In this document: piece after piece, positions 56,312 through 64,000 of the stretch | How positions within the stretch are numbered: the first letter of the stretch is position 1 | Layout of the letters: every line of letters begins with the position of its first letter | DNA from: Immersiella caudata | Lineage: Eukaryota > Ascomycota > Sordariomycetes > Sordariales > Lasiosphaeriaceae | Direction: 5' to 3' | DNA length: 64,000 nt | Assembly (NCBI GenBank): GCA_030512335.1 | Contig: JAULSU010000007.1 | Location: forward strand, 1,860,001-1,924,000 | Made by a program: the position numbers and the translations under genes | The notes under the pieces: generated by a model | The model's input: the letters and a program-made list of their open reading frames with translations, nothing else | Database searches by the model: none | Told to the model about the DNA's origin: nothing

Positions 56312-57311
56312 TGAGTTGTTGGAGAAGCGCTGGAACCTCACCCTGATCAAACGAGGAAGTTGACACTCTTGCGGCTTGAAACTTACCGATCAGCTAGTTC
56401 CCCAGTGGCCAATAGTTCAGCCGATTGAGCTGACTAACCCGTTTGCCCGTAGAACTTGCTGGCTCTTCAAGCCGATAAGCTGGTTTGTTAATCCCATGCT
56501 GTGGCCAGTTTTCTGCTGCGCGACCCAGCAAAACATGTGATGGCAATCTAAAGGAACGTGACCAAAGCAGCGAATGCAGGATAAAGTTGAGCGCCGAAAT
56601 CAACCCAGTGGGAATTGTATTAAAAAAGGCTAAGTCGATGGTTCCACACAACGCGCAGAAAGATTGAAATGACAAATAGCCGCCCAGATCGTCAGAGATG
56701 ACGATGATATGATAGTGTGATGAAATCGAGCAAGTAGAGCCAAAGAACAGAAACACTAGACCCATGCATGATAACCTCAAATGCCTGTCCGCTCGCGCCG
56801 CACAAAGCACCATCAGGTGATGCTCATTCCCTGCGACGTCCTGTCGTTTTTTTTGTGTGTCCTGGGGTTGGCTCTCATCTCAAACGAGAATGCCAATGTT
56901 GACGTCCCGAAAAACCACCCTCCAGAGGTGTGCTGTTGTCCCTTGTCCGCCTCGTCTATAGGTGCCCTGCGTGCCTGTGCCGGTGTGTCCCATGCCCAAA
57001 AGAATGAAGATTTGTCATGATCACCGTTAGGTTGAGAGATGTTGTCGTGAGCCATGGGCTTTCCTCCGCTGCAGCCATCCGCCGAACAAAAAATCAGAAT
57101 GCCGCCCGCCATCCTCTTGCCTCTTTTCGCCCCTTGTGTTTCGTTCAACAACTTGACGGAATGAATGGTGGTACAATCTAACCCCTCCGCTGCTTGACTT
57201 CTCTCGCCCTCGTTTCCGTCGTCCGCGGTCCCCGCTCCTCTTTGGCCATACCTGCAGCGTCACCCACGACGATCGAGCCAGCACAGCTTGGACACCTTTC
57301 GAAGCAGAGCC
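56312..57311. other. 1-kb convergent intergenic region
   Basis: 3' flanks of the surface protein (+) and the GH94 enzyme (-). Short open frames only, nothing supported. Confidence 0.5.
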
Positions 57312-59687
57312 TTACTGCGGCACCAACACCGTCAGCTGGTAGACTTCACCAGCCTTGACGTTGGGGATGCGTGGCTCGGGCAGAGTGCGGTTACCCTGCA
57401 TCACGGTGACATCCTTGACGCCTTCGCGGCGAATGTCGAGGTGGAAGGTGGCGCCGCGGAACTCACGCGTGACCTTCATCGAGTTCCACGAGCTTGGCAA
57501 CTGCGGGCGGACGATGAGGCCCTTGTCATCACCACGCAAACCGCAGAGGCCCTCGATGAAGCAGCGGTACGCCCACGAAACGGTGCCCGTGTTGAAGAGT
57601 TGGCTGGATCGTCCCGCCGTCTTGGGGAACTCCTTCCACCCACCACGGTAGTAGTTGGGGATGTAGATAGGAAGTTGCCCACGCTGGCGGTAGTCGGCCT
57701 CGCTGGGCCCCGGGAGGAGGTTGCGAAGTAGGTTGTAGGCACGGTCATGCTGCCCGCCGAGCTTGTACAAGCTGTAGATGTAGAAAACGCCCGCGTGGTT
57801 GTACACAGAGCCGTTCTCGGCTGACCCGATGGCCTTTTGCGTTACTCGACCGACGTCCTCGCGCATCTTCGTGTACGGGGGGGCAAACATCTGCACGCCG
57901 TAGGGAGTCGTGAGCTGGTCGTCAATCTGCGGCAGCATCTTTTCGATTTGGTCGGGATTCGCGGCGCCGCTGAGGATGGAGAAAGTCTGGGGGTTGAGCC
58001 AGATGCGACCCTCGGTGTCCTTTTTGATGCCGAATGTGACATCGTCGTCAGTAATGCCGCGAGCAAACCAGTCTCCGTCCCACATGAGCTTGTTGGCAGA
58101 CGCATTGCACTCCTTGGCGCCATCGCGGTAGAGTTTGGCCAGGTCCTTCCGGCCTTCGTGCTCGCACACTTCGGCCCACAAATTTGCGGCGTAGGCAGTG
58201 GCCAACGTCAGCCACCCAGAAACGCCCTTGCCCTTGTAGCCAACCATGTTCATCGGGTCGCACCAATCGCCCTGGGCAATGAAGCTCAGACCGCGATGGT
58301 CGCGAGCCTTGAGCAGCCAGTCGACTGCGCGGCTGAAGCGCTCAAACACGGTGAAGTTGTCGCCATTCGCGCTGCGCACTCTCTCCCTGAGCAGAGCGTA
58401 GTCACCGGTCTCGGCGAGGTATACGTCGAGCGTCACGGGCAGCCACACACAGTGATCGGTGTGGGGCACTTGGTTGATGTACTTGAGCTCAGCGCCCTCG
58501 GCAAGCAGAATTCCGTCTGGCATTGAGCCGTTGGCCTCCTGTTGGCTGACGGCGGTGAGGAACGCCTGGCGGGTGACGGCAGGCTTGATGTAGTTCATGC
58601 CCATGTTGTCCTGGAGGTAGTTGCGCGTTTGCGGGTCAGTCGTAAGGCGGTTGACGTCGCCATGGTAGTAGACCTGACGCGGCAGCCAGTTGTTGACAAA
58701 GTTGTCGAGGTCCTTGTCGGGCGTCTCGATGCGGAGGCAGCCGCGGCCGCGCTGCATGTAGGCGGCGTACTCGGCGGCGGTCTGGGCAAAGTCCTGCTTG
58801 CTCAGGTAGCGCGCGCGCATCGCCTTGATCTCGGCCAGGTCGTAGGCGGGGCCAAACATGAAGCGGAACTCGCGCTGCTCGTTGGCCTTAAGTGCGACGC
58901 GGTACTGCACGGCGGCTGTCGGGGTCTCGTACCGCGCGTCACCGCACCCAAGCTTCTGCCCTTGCAGAGCCGTCGGGTTGTGGATCCCGCCCTCGCCCTC
59001 AAACGACGCCTGGTTCGCCTCCCACGAGTCCGGCGGGGTCTCGCAGATGAAGTACGTCTTGTCCTTGAGATACTTGTTCTTGAAGTACTCGGTGGCCTTC
59101 TGGTACGGCGTTACGCTGCTCGCGACAACGCCAACCACCTCGGGATTCCACTCGGCCGACTGGTTCATCCACGACATGTATCCAATGGGGAAATAGGGCG
59201 TGACGCTGACGTCTCTCGGTCGATTGGAGATGTTGGTGACCCGGATGGTCCACAGCTCGGCCACATCGTGCGTCGGCAGGCCCATTGTCATCTCCACACG
59301 GATGCCGTCCTTCTCGACGGCCCACGCCACATCGCTCTTGCCCACTGAGAAAACGAAGCGGTCGGCCGGCGCACGCACGGGCTCGTAGGGCGCTGAGAAG
59401 AGGCTTCCGGAAACCTCATCCTTGACGTAGACGAAGCGGCCTGGATGGTGTGCGTAGTAGTTTTGCTCGGGCTGCATGAACGTCTTGGCCTCGATATTCG
59501 GCGGATGGGCATACTTTGCGGGTTCGGGCTGCATGAATTGGGCAGTCGCAAAGCCGCGGCAGGTGAGCTGGATCATCATTCTCTGATTCCAAAGGAAGCC
59601 CGCTGCCTTTGGCATGGCCGTCGGCGTGGTGAGCTCGTAGCGGTCTCCATTCTGGGTGGGTCGCAGTAGCGTCGCTTCTTTCCTCAT
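57312..59687 (-). CDS. GH94-type glycoside phosphorylase
   Basis: A single open frame of 791 residues without introns. The fold order fits glycoside hydrolase family 94 (cellobiose/chitobiose phosphorylases and the C-terminal phosphorylase part of bacterial cyclic beta-1,2-glucan synthase). An N-terminal beta-sandwich has PGRFVYVKDEVSG, the ITVTN-like RVTNISNRPRDVSVTPYF and GYMSWMNQSAEWNP. The (alpha/alpha)6 barrel has NNWLPRQVYYH, NYLQDNMGMNYIKPAVTRQ, the catalytic acid Asp in FIAQGDWCDPMNMVGYKG, IWLNPQTFSILSG and GSVYNHAGVFYIYSLYKLG. Such enzymes reversibly split a beta-glucosidic bond with phosphate. No signal peptide is seen, so it is probably cytosolic. GH94 is mainly bacterial. A scattered fungal presence and lack of introns are compatible with ancient transfer, which is inference. 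Exact disaccharide unknown. Confidence 0.93.
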   Translation of the reverse strand: MRKEATLLRPTQNGDRYELTTPTAMPKAAGFLWNQRMMIQLTCRGFATAQFMQPEPAKYAHPPNIEAKTFMQPEQNYYAHHPGRFVYVKDEVSGSLFSAPYEPVRAPADRFVFSVGKSDVAWAVEKDGIRVEMTMGLPTHDVAELWTIRVTNISNRPRDVSVTPYFPIGYMSWMNQSAEWNPEVVGVVASSVTPYQKATEYFKNKYLKDKTYFICETPPDSWEANQASFEGEGGIHNPTALQGQKLGCGDARYETPTAAVQYRVALKANEQREFRFMFGPAYDLAEIKAMRARYLSKQDFAQTAAEYAAYMQRGRGCLRIETPDKDLDNFVNNWLPRQVYYHGDVNRLTTDPQTRNYLQDNMGMNYIKPAVTRQAFLTAVSQQEANGSMPDGILLAEGAELKYINQVPHTDHCVWLPVTLDVYLAETGDYALLRERVRSANGDNFTVFERFSRAVDWLLKARDHRGLSFIAQGDWCDPMNMVGYKGKGVSGWLTLATAYAANLWAEVCEHEGRKDLAKLYRDGAKECNASANKLMWDGDWFARGITDDDVTFGIKKDTEGRIWLNPQTFSILSGAANPDQIEKMLPQIDDQLTTPYGVQMFAPPYTKMREDVGRVTQKAIGSAENGSVYNHAGVFYIYSLYKLGGQHDRAYNLLRNLLPGPSEADYRQRGQLPIYIPNYYRGGWKEFPKTAGRSSQLFNTGTVSWAYRCFIEGLCGLRGDDKGLIVRPQLPSSWNSMKVTREFRGATFHLDIRREGVKDVTVMQGNRTLPEPRIPNVKAGEVYQLTVLVPQ

Positions 59688-62600
59688 CGTGGGTGTGGTG
59701 TGTGTTGTCTAGGCGGGAAGGGGGAAAAGGGGGAAGGGAGGGTCGCAAAGCAAAAAGGCAAAACCGCAGCAACCGCGCCTTTTATTTTATTTTTTACTTA
59801 TTTTATCGAGGGGTTTTCTTGAAGCAGGGGAGGGGAAAGGGGAGGGTGGAACGAGGAAAGGAGCTGCCCTGGGTGGATGGGCGGCGATTTTTGTTTGGAT
59901 GGAAAAGGGAGCATGCAAGAGAAGGAAAACAGAAGACGAAGCGAACATTCGAACAATCGAACGTCATGGGCCCTGCCTGTGCTGGCTTTCCAGGGGGCAG
60001 ACGAAGCCCACGACCGCTCAGCTGACCATCCCGTCCCAACATTTCCGCCTGCAGGGGCTGTCAACCGGGAGAATAAAATAGCTCACCGCTCCTTCACTTG
60101 GCACAGGCACGGGATCTAGCATATCTTGGCCGGTCACAGCCTGTGAGCGTGCTGGGGGTGCTGCTGGGATGTGCTGTGGGTGCTGGGGGGTGTGCTGGGG
60201 GCCGCCCGACGGTGCCATTGGGTACAGAAGGGGACAAAATGAAGAGCAGGTCCGAACACGGAACCCAGGAATCAGGAATAAGGAACACGCAAACGCCCCC
60301 TTCGATTTTGGCATTTGGCGTGTGCGGTGTCTCACGATGTGGAAATTCAGCCGAACTTGGGCCATATTAATCCGCAATGGGAATCGCGAAAACGGGGCGA
60401 GCGATCAACAGGGAGGCAAAAAGCTGAGAGACCTGGGGGGAACCTGGAAGGGCAGATTGAATCCACCCGGATGGGGAACGGATGGGGAGGTTGGGAGGGA
60501 AGGCACGACAAGACGGGGCACCACGGTGCCCACGCTCTCAGCACATCAGGGCCCTCCGATTTGCAATGCGCCGTGCTGCACAGTGCTGCGCAGCTCTGCG
60601 CCCGCGGGCAGGTCGGGCAGGTCGGATGCTTGGGCTGCATTGATTGCTTCAAAAAGCGTGTGGAATGGGCGCCATGGATGCCGAGAGGATTGCCTCAACG
60701 GGGCCCAATGCTGCGCGGATGCAAAAACGAATGCCGCGATGGACCCTCACGTTGCACACCTCAATCCACTTCACGCCCCTCCTTCAGCGGTCGCCCCCAC
60801 GGGCTCCCCATCGTCCATCGGCGCCCCCGCGGCGAAGAACGAGGGGGCAATGCCGGTGAGGGATCGCGATCGGACGCCGGACACGGCAAAAGCAACACGG
60901 GTGAGCATCGCTTCATCCTAGCTCAATTCCATCCTGAAACTGTTGACCATCAGGTGGAGGCGGTCAGCTGCCTCGCTCCGGCCTTTTTTACCGGTGCAAA
61001 GGTCAGATGATTGTTAGAAAATGCAGCCTCCCCAGCCGCTAAGACACGCTAGCCCAGTGAAAGGCATGGAACGTGGAAAAGAACATGGAGCGTAACGCCG
61101 TCCCAGAGGATTGCCATTCAGCGAGCAAAGTCCCCCGGAGCGAGCGGCCTTCAGTGGGGACCGAACGGTTGATTGATTGCTCGCCGAAGAGGGGCTCGGG
61201 GGCGCTGCCCCTTCCGATATTGCCGGCATTTGGTAAATTGACAGCGGCAGCACAATCCGGGTTCCTTTGGTGGAGAACTCGGGCAAATGACATCACTGCG
61301 GGTGGATTGGAGTATTTCGTGTCGATGGGTATTCGTGTGCACCGGCTAATAATAGAGATGATAGAAAAAGGGGCGCTGACAGATTGCTCTCAGCGGGCCG
61401 GGCGTGGATGGGAGTTGGCCACTGGCGCCTTCCGTTCCAGGTTCACAGTTCACAGCATCCCCGAAAAAAAAAATTGGCTTCAGGCGCCGTCTCCCGCTCC
61501 AACGGATACGCCAGCCAAGTCGACACCACGACAACGCCAATCTCTCCACTCTTCGCTGATCCGGGCCGTCTAACCCCATTCCACCATCACTCCACGGACG
61601 GACAGATAAAATCGACAATCCCAAGAGGGTGTCGTGGGGTCGATCGATCACCCCACACCAATTGCCCCGCCTTCTACCCCGCCAGATTTCCCAGACAAAC
61701 AGTTCAGCTCAGTCTAAACTCACCGTGGGAGCCCTGACCATCGTGCGTCCAGGCTGGATGGCCGTCCCGAGTGGGCAGTCCCAGTCGTTTCGACACACAC
61801 ACACCTTCGCTAAGGCTCCCCACAGGATTCCCGCCCTTGGCGTTTCTCCTGGAGGTTGCAATTGGTAACGTTTGGGGTCTCAGTGGGCGTTGACTCGATT
61901 CCCACACCACACGTTGCGCCCCAGCCAGTCGCTCTCTGGCCGAGCTCGGGGGAACTTTGGGTGAAAACCTTAGGCTATGGGGTACGACAGGATCCAAGCT
62001 GAAAACCGAACGGATGCCGTTTAGAATGGTCAGTCACGAGACACCAAGCCGTCGCGTTCGTTTGGTCCCCATTACGTAACGGATGGCCGATGACGGGACG
62101 TGAAAAATTGGGATGAAATGGAGGCCCCGTTTCGACGACGCCAGCGGGTTACACTATAGATGAGCCATCACGTACACCACTGCCGCCCATCACCGTATAC
62201 CACGCTAATCACGGGCACGGCGCGATTCCGATAGCCGACCCGCGTTCTGTGCGACGAGCCTTGACTGTCCTCATCAACCAGCGAGCATTCAGACTTCAGG
62301 AACGACTTTTCGGGGTCTCGTAACAAAGGCAAGTGAGCTGATCGTCTATCATCATATCCTTGCACTCTCGCGGCGACTGTCCAGTGAGTAAGGCGCGAGG
62401 CATGCACCATGGAACATGCGGCCCGCACTGGGTAGGGGAACGCCAGACCCGTGTGTCACTGATCATATGAGGTTTGCACCTTGATTGTTCCAGTGTCTCG
62501 GGTGGTGTCGTGTTTCCCGTCATGCCATTTCCCGCACTCAAAAAGTCAAAGATGCTGTGTAGCCACCCATTGTCAGCTGCGGTCTTGGCTCCGGTCGATA

Positions 62601-63371
62601 ATTGGGCCTCCCTAATCCGCACTCCGAAAATTGGAATACGACGCTGCGTGAAAAGGGGTAGAGATCCGTGGAGTGGTGTGAGCGACCATCAACCGGGGCT
62701 CGTGGACATGACTACCAGTAAGGAGTATACAATGGAGTTACACAGCTATTTGGCTCACCCAGGCCGTGCCAACGCCGCCCCTCATTAAGGTTCATTTTTT
62801 TTTGTCACGGGATGTTTTGCTGTTGAGGAACGCCTTCGTGCCGAGAAAATATTGGTCCGAGGACTACCACGAGACAGCAAATTCCAGAACAACGGTACTA
62901 CAGTGCGCGCAGCTGAGACTGCTGTGTGGGTGGGTGGACTGCTTTCCCCATTTCCGATTGCCTGGGTAGGTACACGTCACGGTTCTGGGACGTGCTACTG
63001 TACCCCTGAATGTCGGCTGTGCAACACCACAGATGCCATGTCCGGGTAGCTACCAGCACGAGACCATTGCGACGCCGGATGCTGTCAAGCAAGGGGTCCT
63101 CAGATCCAAAGATTCAAAGACCACACACCGGAGATTGCTTTATCCTGACAGTGTCTCTCACACAACACAGTTGGCATCAGCCCTGTGCAACCCACGCGAT
63201 GCACCCCTCGGCAATTCCTGCAGGCAACAACAGGCAAGGTTACGGATTCCTCCACGTTTCGTCCAACGCAAACAACTGACAGTCCTGTTGTCTTGGACGA
63301 TCCCAACACCTCAGCTTCTTGTATTCCAGGGCAGTCGCTCCTTGGCAACTCAGACACAATGATGAGTTCGC
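59688..63371. other. 3.7-kb region without a recognisable gene
   Basis: Upstream region of the GH94 gene, then GC-rich DNA. Two long overlapping plus-strand frames (60169-60921 and 60315-61010) lack protein character. A G-rich tract (60152-60201) could form a quadruplex. Right of 61.9 kb lies the 3' flank of the GH43 gene. Nothing else recognised. Confidence 0.45.
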
Positions 63372-64000
63372 CTAGGTCCGTTCTCCCGACGGACCATCTA
63401 CGGCATGTTCAACCACCCCGGGAACGCTGAAATTCGGCGACCCGTCGGGATTCCAGTCCAGCCTCTTCGCCCCGGTATGCTGTGGACTGGCACAGCCCTT
63501 GCTGAGGTTGTCCGTGTTGTACAACGTCCACAACTCCAACCCATCTGGGCTGACGAAGAAATTTCCTAGCTCAGAGTAACAGGTTGAAGTTCCGTTCCTA
63601 TACGCCACGTTCCGAAAAGGTCCGCTCTTCGACCAACTGCTGGACAGCATGGGATCCCCTGACCCCTTGTAGGTGAGGAGTCCAAACGGGTGCTCCACGA
63701 ACATGGCTCCAAAGTCGAGTTCGTATGCAATGAACGTCTTGTCGTTGTGGTAAAAGGGAGTAGGATTTCCAATCGAGCGTCCGTTTCCTCCCACATATTC
63801 CCACTTTTGATCAGAGACGGCGAGGACGCTTGAGGTGCCGATGGAGGTTGGCGAGCTCACCGATGCAATGCAGATGTCATTACCGCAATCGTTGAGAAAG
63901 TATAGCTGGTCATGGATTTGAAGGATCTGGCCTGTTGTAGCGTTGGCGATCTTGACTGGGTTCGAAAACGTGTCTGTTACTTTGGCGCCCCCTGAGAACA
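63372..64000 (-). CDS. GH43-family arabinan/xylan-degrading enzyme, C-terminal part
   Basis: The frame is open from the right window edge (FSGGAKVTDTFSNPVKI) to a TAG at 63372, about 209 residues. It matches the later blades of five-bladed propeller glycoside hydrolases of family 43 (arabinofuranosidases, arabinanases, xylosidases): GNPTPFYHNDKTFIAYELDFG, EHPFGLLTYKGSGDPMLSSSW, GNFFVSPDGLELWTLYNTDN and the family-typical end RLDWNPDGSPNFSVPG. DCGNDIC and a later Cys pair suggest a secreted, disulfide-bonded protein, and NGTS/NATT are potential glycosylation sites. The first blades, the signal peptide and most catalytic residues lie beyond the window. Together with the secreted aldose epimerase it hints at plant-polymer use. 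Subfamily and substrate cannot be fixed. Confidence 0.85.
   Translation of the reverse strand, partial: FSGGAKVTDTFSNPVKIANATTGQILQIHDQLYFLNDCGNDICIASVSSPTSIGTSSVLAVSDQKWEYVGGNGRSIGNPTPFYHNDKTFIAYELDFGAMFVEHPFGLLTYKGSGDPMLSSSWSKSGPFRNVAYRNGTSTCYSELGNFFVSPDGLELWTLYNTDNLSKGCASPQHTGAKRLDWNPDGSPNFSVPGVVEHAVDGPSGERT

Noticed and set aside
58542..59348. 268-codon plus-strand frame within the GH94 gene
   Set aside because: Antisense shadow of the phosphorylase; composition rich in Val, Leu, Gly and Arg only because of the opposite codon use.
60169..61010. Two overlapping plus-strand frames of 230-250 codons
   Set aside because: Low-complexity, Gly/Arg/Pro/Trp-rich translations in overlapping frames with no family motif, typical of GC-rich non-coding DNA.
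1..64000. CRISPR arrays, rRNA genes, intact transposons
   Set aside because: No regularly spaced direct repeats, no rRNA-like sequence and no transposase or reverse-transcriptase motifs were seen.

Overview
The window is nuclear DNA of a filamentous ascomycete (Pezizomycotina, most likely a Sordariomycete). The evidence is short GT..AG introns (about 40-110 nt, often with CTAAC/CTGAC branch points), fungal-only families (CCG-9-type trehalose synthase, DUF3405, OPT transporter, cAMP-receptor-like GPCR, highly reducing PKS) and roughly one gene per 2-4 kb. No rRNA, convincing tRNA, CRISPR or intact transposon was seen. Exon coordinates were built by hand from reading frame, splice consensus and family conservation. 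I ran no similarity search.

Left part (1-34.9 kb), mostly conserved genes: 5' end of a flavohemoglobin (-, cut by the window edge); possible gene remnants (2.5-4.2 kb); thymidylate synthase (+); CCG-9-like trehalose synthase (-, six exons); mitochondrial MnSOD (-) divergent from GINS subunit Psf3 (+); U5 snRNP protein Dim1/Dib1 (+); a DUF3405 Golgi-type protein (+); an oligopeptide transporter (-, seven exons); a secreted aldose 1-epimerase (-); a cAMP-receptor-like GPCR (-); then about 5 kb without a recognisable gene.

Centre (34.9-53.2 kb), a biosynthetic gene cluster: a 2532-residue highly reducing PKS (KS-AT-DH-cMT-ER-KR-ACP, -) is divergent from a 384-residue type III PKS (+) across a 588-bp promoter. 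A three-repeat MYB regulator (-), a CYP52-like P450 (+), a small lipocalin-like protein (-) and a second, intronless P450 (+) follow. The HR-PKS has no release domain. The natural reading is that its ACP-bound, reduced and C-methylated chain is handed to the type III PKS, which extends and cyclises it to an alkylresorcinol, resorcylic acid or pyrone that the P450s oxidise. The same gene pairing is known from Penicillium soppi (soppilines). The lipocalin-like protein, the MYB regulator, the CYP52-like enzyme and an apparent loss of the catalytic Asn in the type III PKS make this cluster unusual.

Right part (53.8-64 kb): a polytopic membrane protein of unknown function (-), a signal-peptide/Ser-Thr-rich/single-TM surface protein (+), a GH94-type phosphorylase rare in fungi (-), a 3.7-kb gene-free stretch, and the 3' part of a GH43 arabinan-degrading enzyme (-) running off the edge.
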